Source: Halostreptopolyspora alba (GTDB lineage Bacteria; Actinomycetota; Actinomycetes; Streptosporangiales; Streptosporangiaceae). From it: a stretch of DNA of 64,000 bases. Under the pieces are notes generated by a model. The model was given only the letters and a program-made list of their open reading frames with translations. It searched no databases and was not told the origin of the DNA. Made by a program: the position numbers and the translations under genes. The DNA is taken from positions 248,001 through 312,000 of the forward strand of contig RJMB01000001.1 of the NCBI GenBank assembly GCA_003725585.1, written 5' to 3'. Shown here piece after piece: positions 26,427 to 35,300 of this stretch. How positions within the stretch are numbered: the first letter of the stretch is position 1; each line of letters begins with the position of its first letter.

Positions 26427-27719
26427 TCACCTGAGTTCGCGGCCCCGGGTCTCCGGCATGAACAGCAGGACAACCGTGGATATGACGCACAGCAGCACCA
26501 GGTACGCCACGAACAACAAATGTAGACCGAGGTCGGCCAGCCACGTGTTCAGGTAGGGGGCCGTGCCGCCGAGCAGGGCGGCCGAGGTGGCGTAGGCGAT
26601 GCCGATGATGGTGGCGCGTTGCCGCGTCGGTACGAGTTCGGCGAAGACCGCCCCCAGGGGCGCGCAGTTGGCGGCGAGCAGGACCGACGCCAGGGCCATC
26701 GTGGCGAACAGCGTCCACGGGTTCCCACCGAGGACCAGCTCCAGCGGGAACGCCGCCAGGGCGAAGCCGACACTGAAGACCAGCAGCACCGGACGGCGCC
26801 CCCAACGGTCGGAGGCGGCCCCCATCAACGGGATCGCGACCAGGAACACCGCCTGCCCGAGCGTTCCGGTGACCAGGGCGGTGGTGTCGTCCATACCGTG
26901 GGCGGTGGTGGCGTAGTTCGGCGCGAAGATGAACCACGTGTAGAAGGCCACGACACCGCTGATGGTCAACCCGACGATCCGCAGGGCGCCCGCCCGCTCG
27001 CGCCACAGCTCGGCGAACGCCTGGCCGAGCGTGACCCGTGGGGTGCCTTCGGCGGCGGTCCTCTCCGCGGCGTCTCGGTAGACCCGGGACTCCTCCATCG
27101 TCAGGCGGATGTAGATGGCGTAGAGCCCGAGGAGGGCGCCGATCGCGAACGGGATCCGCCACCCGTAGGCGGCCATGGCCCCGTCACTGAGGACCGCGGT
27201 GAGGGTGGCGCCCAGGGCCGTGGCGAGAATCGATCCGATACCGACGCCGAGCCACGGGCTGGCCGCCCACAGGCCGCGCCGTTCGGTGGGCGCGACCTCG
27301 GCGAGGTAGGTGAACGCCGAGCCGGTCTCCCCACCGTGCGAGAGCCCCTGGAGTAGCCGGGCGGCCAGCAGGATGACCGAGGCGAGCACGCCGACGGTGT
27401 CGAACGTGGGCGCGACGGCGATGGCCAGACTCCCCAACGCCGCCAGGGTGATGGCGAGTGTGAGGCTGAACCGGCGCCCCCTCTCGTCGGCGATACGGCC
27501 GAAGAACCAGCCACCGACCGGCCGCATCAGGAACCCGGCGGCGAAGACGGCGAGCGTGGAGAGAAGCGCCGATATCGGATCGTCGCTCTGAAAGAAGTGT
27601 GCCGCGAAGAAAGGGGAGAAGACCGCGTAGATATTCCAGTCGAACCACTCGAGAGTGTTTCCTATGTTGACGGCCACAAGATCCTTGCGGCGTTTACGGG
27701 TTGTGGCCGTGAGGCTCAT
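26427..27719 (-). CDS. MFS transporter, metabolite:H+ symporter (MHS) family
   Basis: 430-residue 12-helix carrier. The opening VNIGNTLEWFDWNIYAVFSPFFA and the loop RPVGGWFFGRIADERGRR are characteristic of the MHS family (shikimate, alpha-ketoglutarate, proline/betaine symporters). ATG 27719 has a GGAGGAG ribosome site; the frame starts at 27755. A good sigma70-type promoter lies upstream at 27780-27808. It is transcribed with the LysR gene and divergently from the DUF3237 gene. Confidence 0.88.
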   Translation of the reverse strand: MSLTATTRKRRKDLVAVNIGNTLEWFDWNIYAVFSPFFAAHFFQSDDPISALLSTLAVFAAGFLMRPVGGWFFGRIADERGRRFSLTLAITLAALGSLAIAVAPTFDTVGVLASVILLAARLLQGLSHGGETGSAFTYLAEVAPTERRGLWAASPWLGVGIGSILATALGATLTAVLSDGAMAAYGWRIPFAIGALLGLYAIYIRLTMEESRVYRDAAERTAAEGTPRVTLGQAFAELWRERAGALRIVGLTISGVVAFYTWFIFAPNYATTAHGMDDTTALVTGTLGQAVFLVAIPLMGAASDRWGRRPVLLVFSVGFALAAFPLELVLGGNPWTLFATMALASVLLAANCAPLGAVFAELVPTRQRATIIGIAYATSAALLGGTAPYLNTWLADLGLHLLFVAYLVLLCVISTVVLLFMPETRGRELR

Positions 27720-27779
27720 GTCTCCTCCGTGTTCGACTGTATTCGGGCAGGTCATCTGGTATTTTCAGTGATTGCGCCG

Positions 27780-27808
27780 ATTATTTAACCAGGTTTTTGG
27801 GGCGTCAA
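27780..27808 (-). promoter_or_regulatory. Putative sigma70-type promoter of the MHS transporter
   Basis: On the minus strand TTGACG is followed after exactly 17 bases by AATAAT, in an AT-rich patch 60 bases upstream of the transporter start. Close to consensus for this GC-rich genome. Confidence 0.6.
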
Positions 27809-27882
27809 CACTATTAATTCGCCATTGCATGTCGAAAAATTGGTCATCGACCCCGCGGCGCGCCGCTGCTAATTTCTGGCCC

Positions 27883-28353
27883 ATGATTCCGACACCGGTT
27901 CCGCCGACACTGACGTTCCTCGCGACCATCTCCGTCGGGGTCGACACCCCGGTCGAGGTGGGCCCCACCCTCGACGGGCACCGGCGTGTCATCCCGATAG
28001 TCGGGGGCAGTGTCACCGGGCCCGAACTACGCGGGACGGTCCTGGCGGGCGGCGCGGACTTCCAGGTGCTGCGCACGGAGACACTGACGGAGCTGCGGGC
28101 CGAGTACGCCATCGAGACCGAGGACGGCGAACGGATCCAGGTGTCCAACTTCGGCCTGCGCACCGGAACCCCGGAGGACGTCGCGACGTTGGTGCGGGGC
28201 GAACCGGTCGACCCGGGCCGCATCTACTTCCGCTGCTCCCCGCGGCTGGAGCCCACCGGGCGACGATGGTCCTGGTTGCGGTCGCGGATCCTGGTGGGTA
28301 CCGGGGAGCGCCACCCCGACGAGGTCCGGCTGGATCTGTTCGTCGTGGAGTGA
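27883..28353 (+). CDS. DUF3237 family protein
   Basis: 156-residue cytosolic protein of the DUF3237 family, which forms a beta-barrel of unknown function. Recognisable features are LTFLATISVGVDTPVEVGPT at the start, the IPIVGGSVTGPELRGTVLAGGADFQ core, and a closing GRIYFRCSPRLE strand. Start is uncertain: ATG 27883 fits the family length but lacks a clear ribosome site, and ATG 27829 is in frame. It diverges from the MHS transporter and may belong to the same regulon. Confidence 0.75.
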   Translation: MIPTPVPPTLTFLATISVGVDTPVEVGPTLDGHRRVIPIVGGSVTGPELRGTVLAGGADFQVLRTETLTELRAEYAIETEDGERIQVSNFGLRTGTPEDVATLVRGEPVDPGRIYFRCSPRLEPTGRRWSWLRSRILVGTGERHPDEVRLDLFVVE

Positions 28354-28354
28354 G

Positions 28355-28393
28355 GCCGGACCGCCGAGCGGGACTCGCGGCCGGCGGTCCGGC
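28355..28393. terminator. Bidirectional terminator
   Basis: Perfect 12-base stem (28355-28366 with 28382-28393, 15-base loop) between the converging DUF3237 and DUF1772 genes. Confidence 0.7.
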
Positions 28394-28409
28394 GCGGGGC
28401 CGGGCGCCG

Positions 28410-28916
28410 TCAGGGCGCCGGTGTCGGGCCGGTGACGCACAGCGCCACAACGAGGCAGCCGAACGCGGACGCGCAGGCGATGGCGCGGACGTTGTTCCAG
28501 CGGACCCACCTGTCGTGGAACCGTTCGCGGATCTCCCCGGCGTCGTCGGGGGCGCCGGCGGCGCCGGTCGCGTCGAGCCGCTCGTTGAGGGGAACATTCA
28601 CCGTCGCCGTGACAGTGAACATCGTCGCGTAGAGGACGAGGGCGGCCACGATCCACGGAAGGGCCGCCCGGCCCGCCGGTTGGAGGTGCAGGCCGGCGGC
28701 GGCGAGGATGAACAGTGGCGCGCCGAGGAATGTGGCGAAGAACCACGGGTTCTGGATCGCGGTGTTGATCCGCCGCATAGCCGTCACCTCGGTGCGGGCG
28801 TCCGCTCGCGCGAGGCCCGGCATGACCGAGATGGCGTAACCGTAGAACAGGCCGGCCTGGTGTCCGGTGGCCAGGGTGGCGAGCGCGAGTACCGCGCAGC
28901 TGAACGCGCCGGGCAT
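28410..28916 (-). CDS. DUF1772 (anthrone oxygenase-like) membrane protein
   Basis: 168-residue protein with four predicted membrane helices. It has the DUF1772 features: GLFYGYAISVMPGLAR after the first helix, MRRINTAIQNPWFF, TATVNVPLNERLDA, and WVRWNNVRAI before the last helix. Relatives include fungal anthrone oxygenases, but most bacterial members are uncharacterised. ATG 28916 is chosen because the membrane domain begins there with an AAAGGGA site upstream; the open frame to 29078 looks non-coding. Confidence 0.75.
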   Translation of the reverse strand: MPGAFSCAVLALATLATGHQAGLFYGYAISVMPGLARADARTEVTAMRRINTAIQNPWFFATFLGAPLFILAAAGLHLQPAGRAALPWIVAALVLYATMFTVTATVNVPLNERLDATGAAGAPDDAGEIRERFHDRWVRWNNVRAIACASAFGCLVVALCVTGPTPAP

Positions 28917-29360
28917 GGTGTGGGATCCCTTTCCGCTGGGTGGCCGGGTGGCGAAGCGGCCGGTGCGGGCACTGGTCGGCCAGCCGTTCCTGGACCCGCA
29001 GTCAACCGTGCCCGACGAGACACGGCCATGGGTGTGACGCGCGACGGCATACGTGCCCGTCTCACCGTTGTCGAGCATCGGCCCTGTGCCGGCGCCACAG
29101 AAACCGGTTGCCCCGATGTCGGGGGCGGCGTATTCTCACCGGCGTGACTGCCGGGTCGGCCATGGGCCAAGCACGAGTGAGGTTCCCGGCCGCTGAGTGA
29201 GCGCCGGGTGGGCCCGAGGGCCGCCATCTCTCTTTCTCCGCGTGTGCGACGCGACAACCCCCTGGCGGGGATCGCCGGTCGCACGCGATTCACGTACGCA
29301 TCCGACGCCGCGGGACCAGGTGTGCCCGCGGCGTAGTCACCGTGACGAGAAAGAGAGCCC
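28917..29360. other. Intergenic region between divergent genes
   Basis: 444 bases with no conserved frame. It should contain promoters for the DUF1772 gene and for the nitroreductase-hemerythrin gene. One strong hairpin is annotated separately. Confidence 0.4.
29305..29334 (+). promoter_or_regulatory. Stable hairpin in the leader of the nitroreductase-hemerythrin gene
   Basis: Perfect 10-base stem (29305-29314 with 29325-29334) and 10-base loop ending 26 bases before the start codon. No plus-strand gene lies upstream that would need a terminator, so a leader structure or attenuator is possible. Confidence 0.4.
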
Positions 29361-30200
29361 ATGCCCAACGAATTCAACCAGAAGATCATCGAGGAGTTCC
29401 GCGCCAATGGCGGACGGGTCGGCGGCCCCTTCGAGGGAGCCCGGCTGCTCCTGCTGACCACCACGGGCGCGCGGTCCGGTACCCCCCACACGACCCCGGT
29501 GGCCTACCTGCCCGACGGGGGAGACCGACTGTTGGTGATCGCCTCGGCCGGGGGCGCTGACCACAACCCGGCCTGGTATCACAACCTGGTGGCCAACCCC
29601 CGGGTCACGGTGGAGGACGGGACCTTCACCTACGAGGCGCGGGCCGCCGTCATCAACGGTGCCGAACGTGACCGGCTCTTCGCCCGCGCGGTCGAGGCCG
29701 ACCCCGGTTGGGCCGAGTACCGGGCGGCCACGTCACGCGTGATCCCCGTGGTGGCGCTCGAACAGTTCGAGGGTGGGCCGGCATCGAGCACGGCGTCGCA
29801 CGGGCGAACCCTCAAGCTGATCCACGACGCGTTCCGGCGGGAGCTGGAGCTGGTGCGGGCGGAGATCGCCGCGTCCGGCCCCGGCGGGGTGGGCGCCCAG
29901 CTCCGGGTGAACTGCCTGGCCTTTTGCGGCGGGCTGCACCATCACCACACCATGGAGGACACCGCCCTGTTCCCGACGTTGGCCGAGCGCAATCCCGAGC
30001 TCGGGGAGACCCTGGAGCGACTGGACCGGGAACACCGGAGCATCGCGGCCCTGCTCGACGAGCTACACGAGGTGATCTCCACCGACAACGTGGACTCCCA
30101 GAAGGTGCTCGCCGAGATCGACCGGCTCGCCGCGGAACTGGAGGAGCACCTGGCCTACGAGGAGGAGTGGCTGATCCCCGTCCTCGACGAGCTGTCCTAG
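29361..30200 (+). CDS. Fusion: deazaflavin-type nitroreductase + hemerythrin HHE domain
   Basis: 279-residue two-domain protein. Residues 1-140 match the F420/quinone-reductase (DDN-like) beta-barrel family, with LLLLTTTGARSGTPHTTPVAYL and GGADHNPAWYHNLVANP motifs. Residues 150-279 form a four-helix HHE domain carrying probable iron ligands in HHHHTMEDTALFP, DREHRSIAALLDELHE and HLAYEEEWLIP. The domain pairing suggests electron transfer from a deazaflavin to a di-iron site that senses or scavenges O2 or NO, but this is inference. ATG 29361 follows an AAAGAGAG site. It is followed 55 bases later by the racemase gene. Confidence 0.85.
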   Translation: MPNEFNQKIIEEFRANGGRVGGPFEGARLLLLTTTGARSGTPHTTPVAYLPDGGDRLLVIASAGGADHNPAWYHNLVANPRVTVEDGTFTYEARAAVINGAERDRLFARAVEADPGWAEYRAATSRVIPVVALEQFEGGPASSTASHGRTLKLIHDAFRRELELVRAEIAASGPGGVGAQLRVNCLAFCGGLHHHHTMEDTALFPTLAERNPELGETLERLDREHRSIAALLDELHEVISTDNVDSQKVLAEIDRLAAELEEHLAYEEEWLIPVLDELS

Positions 30201-30255
30201 CCCCGTCGCATCCCCAGCCCGGTCAGAGTCAGTCAGAGATCGGAGAGAATTTGGT

Positions 30256-30948
30256 ATGAGAGTTATCGGAATGCTCGGTGGTATGAGCTGGGAGTCCACC
30301 GACTACTACTATCAGCGGTTGAACAGCGCGGTCCGGGACCGGCTGGGCGGGTTGCACTCGGCGCGCTGTGTCGTCTACTCGGTGGACTTCGCCGAGATCG
30401 AGGCCATGCAGGCGGCCGGGGACTGGGACCGCGCTGGCACCTACCTGGCGGAGTGCGCGCGGCGACTCGAGGCGGCCGGCGCGGAGTGCGTGGTCCTGTG
30501 TACCAACACGATGCACCGGGTGTTCGGCGAGATCCAGCGCGCCGTCAGCGTGCCCATGCTGCACATCGCGGACAGCACCGCTGACGCGCTCGAGGCCGCG
30601 GAGGTGGGGAAGGTGGCGCTGCTGGGGACCCGCTACACCATGGAGCAGGACTTCTACCGGGAGCGGTTGGAGCGTCGCGGGTTGAGTGTGGTGGTGCCCA
30701 GCGCCACCGACCGGGAATTCGTGCATCGGACCATCTTCGAGGAGCTCTGCCTGGGAGAAACGGTGGACTCCTCCCGTGTGGAGTTCGAACGGATCGTCGC
30801 CGATCTGGCGCACGGTGACGGTGTGGCGGGCGTCATCCTCGGCTGCACCGAGATCGGCCTCCTCCTCGGTGGGGAGAACAGTCCGATCCCCGTCTTCGAC
30901 ACCACACTCCTGCACGTCGAGGCGGCGCTGGACTGGTCGCTGCGGTGA
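30256..30948 (+). CDS. Aspartate/glutamate racemase family protein
   Basis: 230-residue cofactor-independent racemase of the YgeA/aspartate racemase type. It opens IGMLGGMSWEST and carries both catalytic cysteines in context: VLCTNTMH and ILGCTEIG. Such enzymes interconvert L- and D-amino acids by two-base proton transfer in the cytosol, feeding cell-wall or D-amino-acid pools. It lies 55 bases after the nitroreductase-hemerythrin gene and may share its transcript. Confidence 0.88.
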   Translation: MRVIGMLGGMSWESTDYYYQRLNSAVRDRLGGLHSARCVVYSVDFAEIEAMQAAGDWDRAGTYLAECARRLEAAGAECVVLCTNTMHRVFGEIQRAVSVPMLHIADSTADALEAAEVGKVALLGTRYTMEQDFYRERLERRGLSVVVPSATDREFVHRTIFEELCLGETVDSSRVEFERIVADLAHGDGVAGVILGCTEIGLLLGGENSPIPVFDTTLLHVEAALDWSLR

Positions 30949-31046
30949 GGGGGACCGTTGTCCGTGGCGCCCCGCGGTCGATGGCTACTCGGGCACCCCA
31001 CGACACGTGGGTCACATCGCGGGAGCGGTTCCCGCGAGTAGGGCGG

Positions 31047-31793
31047 TCAGTCGGTGTCCTCCGGCCCGTCCTCCGCCAGCACGCGGTACAGCGACCTTCG
31101 GGTGTCCTTCAGGACGCGGCGTGCCTCGTTGAGCTGGCTCGCTGAGCCGGCCCGAGCCACCTGGACCGCGGCCATGGCGACCTCCTTGGCCAACTCGTGG
31201 ATCTCCGTCGCGCCCTCGTCGACTCCCTCGGCCAGTGCCTCCCAGGGCGCGCCCTGTTCACTGGCAGTGGTGTCGGCGTGGGTCCGGCCCTCGTCGGTGA
31301 GCTGGTAGAGCCGGCGGGTGCCGTCCTGAACGGAGAGGACGAGTCCCTCGTCCTCCAGCTGCTGTAGCGCGGGGTAGACCGAACCGGCGCTGGGGCGCCA
31401 CACCCCGCCACTTCGCTCCTCGATCTCCTGGATGATCTGGTAACCGTTGCGGGGCTCCTCGGCCAGTAGGGCGAGGATCGAGGCACGGACGTCGCCGCGC
31501 CGGACCTTGGGCCCGGGAGGAGGACCGAAGCCGCCGCGCCACGGCCCGCCCCACAGGCCGGGCGGTCCACCCCGGCCCCAGGGGCCTCCCCGGCCGCCGC
31601 CGCGCCCTCCGGCCATCATCAGGGCTTTGAAGCCGCCGCCCGGACCGGGCGGACCGGGCCACCCGTTGCCTCCGAACCGTCCCCGGCCTCCGGCCCGGCC
31701 TCCGGCCGTCCTCAGCCGCTGCACCAGCCGCCAACCGGGGTGGCGTCCACCGTCGCCGAATCCCGGCCACGGTTGTACGTACGCGCTGTTCAT
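31047..31793 (-). CDS. PadR family regulator with glycine-rich N-terminus
   Basis: 248-residue regulator. Residues 1-95 are low complexity, very rich in Gly, Pro, Arg and Trp (runs such as GGRGGGRGGPWGRGG), with no evident fold. Residues 97-180 are the PadR winged helix (RRGDVRASILALLAEEPRNGYQIIQEIEER, GSVYPALQQLEDEGLV). A helical C-terminus ends RRVLKDTRRSLYRVLAED. Long glycine-rich leaders of this type occur in some actinobacterial PadR proteins. The palindrome CGATATATCG 34 bases upstream is probably its own operator. No obvious target gene adjoins it. Confidence 0.83.
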   Translation of the reverse strand: MNSAYVQPWPGFGDGGRHPGWRLVQRLRTAGGRAGGRGRFGGNGWPGPPGPGGGFKALMMAGGRGGGRGGPWGRGGPPGLWGGPWRGGFGPPPGPKVRRGDVRASILALLAEEPRNGYQIIQEIEERSGGVWRPSAGSVYPALQQLEDEGLVLSVQDGTRRLYQLTDEGRTHADTTASEQGAPWEALAEGVDEGATEIHELAKEVAMAAVQVARAGSASQLNEARRVLKDTRRSLYRVLAEDGPEDTD

Positions 31794-31826
31794 CGAAGAT
31801 CAGCTCCTCTCTTTCCGTTAGTTCGA

Positions 31827-31836
31827 CGATATATCG
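31827..31836. promoter_or_regulatory. PadR-type palindrome
   Basis: CGATATATCG in an AT-rich island within otherwise GC-rich DNA; on the minus strand it reads TATCTCGATATATCG, resembling autoregulatory sites of actinobacterial PadR genes. Confidence 0.5.
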
Positions 31837-32105
31837 AGATACTTCGGATGACAACAGTCATGGTGTCCCGATCCGGCCATGGACCGGGTGCTGCCGCGCG
31901 TGGCCGTGCCGGAGGCGGGCCGACAGGCTGTGCGCCATCGTCGGCGTCCCGAGATCGCGGGACATCGGCGTGTCAGCTGGGGTGGTGGTGTCCGTGTTCG
32001 GCCGGTCGGCGCGGGGGCGCGGCGAGCTACTCCCGCTGCCCGAGGAGCCCGCCGCCCGAGGGCGGAGCACTGGTCGACCGGGGCACGCGGATCCACGCGA
32101 CCAGG
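31837..32105. other. Gap before the decayed small gene
   Basis: No supported gene or site. The frame of the following remnant is open through here but shows no conserved residues before about 32080. Confidence 0.35.
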
Positions 32106-32323
32106 ATGATCCGTAAGCACACCGGGCTGGGGCTTGAAGAGGCTAACTCGGTGGCCGACGCCGTGCGCGACGTCCCTCGGTCCGGGTGGCCCCGTCAACA
32201 CGGCTCTCCCTCGCCGACCAGGCGCGCGAACCGCGCCGTCAGGACCGCATCGCCGAGGCCATCCGGCATGTCGCCGCCGAGACGGACATGGCCGAGACCG
32301 ACGAGGCGGCCCGTTTTCTCTGA
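32106..32323 (+). pseudogene. Decayed small protein with ribosomal L7/L12 C-terminal-like motif
   Basis: One frame reads RIHATRMIRKHTGLGLEEAN then ADAVRD, the hallmark of small actinobacterial proteins related to the L7/L12 C-terminal domain. After about 32190 this frame loses sense, and the continuation (RLSLADQAREPRRQDRIAEA, then TDEAARFL and stop) is in another frame. A single-base frameshift near 32185-32195 would join them. It is either a real frameshift or a sequencing error. The start is uncertain (32106 or somewhat upstream). Confidence 0.5.
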
Positions 32324-32380
32324 GCGGGGCTGGACGTGCCGGTCGCGTCGTGCCTCATGGCGTCGAGGGCCGGCGGTGAG

Positions 32381-35300
32381 TCAGGCGACGGCGAGCATGA
32401 TGGTCTCGGTGGCCGGGGCCTTGCCGTCGAGGCGAAGCCGCAGCAGGGTGACACCGGCCGCCGCGTTCCGGAGGTCGTTGCGGATCCAGGGAGCGCCGCA
32501 CCCGTCCGCTTCGGCCGCCAGGCTCAGCGCCAGCATCCGTATGGTGGTCGTGGCCGCGGGGGTGAGTTCCTCGGTGCGGTGGAACACCGGGACGGCGCGC
32601 TCCGCCAGTCGGTTCGCCGCCCCGCGCACCCAGGTACGCGGAACGGACCGGCTCCGTTTCGCCGCGAGTTCCTCCGGCAGGGCCGCGCACGCCGCCGCGA
32701 CGTCGTCAGCGAGGGTCTCCGGGCTGATGTGGTACAGCCCGCTGCCAAGCCGCATCCTCGCGACCAGATGCACGGCCAGCTGCTCGACGAACTGGGAAGC
32801 GTCGCTCCACTGCCAGTCGGCCGTCAGCGTCGTGGTGAGCGCGTCGGAACACGCCCGCCCCATGACCGCGCCGAACGGCGGCCCCTCGGGCGTGAGGTCG
32901 GGAGCGAGAATCCGACTGCTGTCACGTTCGCCCACCTCGGCGACCGCGGTGGCCAGCTCCCGGGAACTCTGGTGAACCCGCTCGTGTGTGCGCCGGGTGG
33001 GGGGCTCGGCCCCGGACCCGGCACGGAGGCCGTCGAGTTCGCGGGAGAGGTGGTGGGCCCGTTCGAGCGCCCCCGCGAGTGTGTCCGAACCGTCGACCCC
33101 AGCGGCCAGGGAGCGGGCGAGGTCGAGGTCGCGGCCCAGGTCGGAGACGAGCAGCCGGGCCAGGTCGACCCCGAGGCGTTGCGCGGAGTCGCGCCCGAGG
33201 GCGCGGAACAGGGAGTCGATCCGATCGGGGCCGAGGTCGCAGTCGGGGGAGAGCGCGCACCCGAGCGCGTCGAGAAAGCGTGCTATCCGGATCAGCAGCA
33301 GCCGCAGGACCAGGGGCGTCGATCGCCGAACATCCTCGGTGACCTGTCCCGCGAGCGTGGTGTCGTTGATGGAGCGGTCGAGGAACCCCTTGGGGGTCCA
33401 CAATTTCGGCCCCGTTTCCGAGTGTGTCCAGTACGCGGATTCGAGGTGGGGGCGGCCACGCAGCTTGGCGTACTCGGAGAGCTCCTGGCGCGTGGGTAGC
33501 CGGAAGGTTCCCGCCTGCCCGAACGGGTTCCCGCCGTCGAAGGGCGGCTGGTCTCCCAGAATTTCGTTGATCCAGCGCACGAACGCGGTGGCGTCGGCGC
33601 TGCGTGTTCCGACCACGGTGTCTCCGTCGGAGGTCTCCTCGGTGAAGGCGGCGGTGTCGGGGGTGTGCTCGGCCGCGTTGTCCCGCCGGGCCAGGAACAG
33701 CCGGTACAGCCCGACCGGCACCGGGCGGGCGCAGAGCCGTCCACCGCTCTTGGGTAGCTCGATGTCCTCGCGCAGGTAACGGAACGCCAGCGCCCTGGCC
33801 AGCCGTCGTCGTGCCGGGACGGTGTCGTCGTGGAAGGCCCTCTCCAGCATCCGCTCCATCCGGGAGCGCAGGTCGGGCGCGAGCTCGCGGGCCTGGTCCA
33901 CGCAGTCGAGGGCGAGCGCCAGTGCCTGTACCGTCCCCACCTCCAGGCACGCCCGTACCACGGGGGTGGCGTCCCCGCGGGCCGCGTAGAGGAACAGGGT
34001 CTCGCGCCACCAGTCGTCGCTGACCAACTCCCTGAGCTCCGCGCCCTCGGGCAGCCCGCTCTCCTTCATCCCCATGGCCGCCAGGTACTCCTGGAACGTG
34101 TGGTGCGCGAACGAGTACCTCTCGTCCTCCCGTTCGACGATCAGGCCGGCGACCACGATGTCGGTAACGAACTCCTCCGGGGAAACACGCTGGGACACGC
34201 GGGTGAGCCGCGGCTCGACCGCGGCGAGGAGGTCACCGCGTTCCAGGTCGTGGGTGGCGTTGCGCATCATCGTAAGAGCGAGTTCGCGCAGCACCACCTC
34301 GCGCTGCTCCCTGCTCAGGTTGGTCTGCGGCTTGCGCCGCCACTGTCGCCACAGCACGCCCTCGCACACGTCGCGGTAGAGCTCGGCGCGGTTGTCGGGA
34401 AGCTCCTGGCGCTCGTGGTACACGTTCGCGATCATCGTGAGGAGCAGCGGGTTCACGGTCAGCTTGAGCAGCTCGGGTAGCGCCGAGAGACGTTCCCAGA
34501 GATCGTTGGCGCGCTTGTGGGCGGTCGCGTGCGCCCCGGTACCGGAGCTCTCGCTGGTGCCGAGCTCGATGGCCAGGTACCAGTCGCGGATGAACTGGTC
34601 GGCCTGCTCAGGGGTGAGGCGCTGGGTCTGCGTCACCGTGGCGCTGGGAATGGCCGTCTCCCAGTACTGGTGGGCCCGTGAGGTGATGACGAAGTGGTTG
34701 TTGGGGTACCGGTCGATCTGCTGCTCGACCCACGTGGACACCCTGCGGCGCTCCTCGTAGCCGGGGACCTCGTCCAGACCGTCCAGCAGCACCACGCACG
34801 CGCCCTTGTCCAGCCGGCGTTCGAACCAGCCCGGTGGGTCGAGCAGCCCGGCTCCCCTGAGGGACTCGCGCAGCATGTCCGCCAGCCCGGTCTCGGGCGT
34901 CTTGGTGATGGCGCGCACGTGGTCGCGCAGGGAGAGCAGGATCGGGACATCACGCTGGTTGTACCTCGCCTGGCAGGTGGCACGCGCGGCGTGGCGCAGC
35001 AGCGTGGTCTTCCCGCTGCCCGGCGCGCCCAGCACCACCAGCTTGACCGCCTCCGAACGGCGCAGGAAGGTGCCCAGCTTCATGCGTCTCCTCGACGTCG
35101 CGGAGCTCAGCACACCCGTCGGCACCTCGTTGGGCCTGCTCTCGCCCAGGTCGACGTCGATGAACACGTCGTCCAGCGCCGGGCTGAAGAAGGGCATTCT
35201 CCGTTGGCCGCTCTGGTCGACGTGCTGGGAGCTGCGAAGCAGGTACTCCCGGTACCGCCGCCTGAACCCCGGAAGCAGTCCCTGGACGTGATGGTCGATC

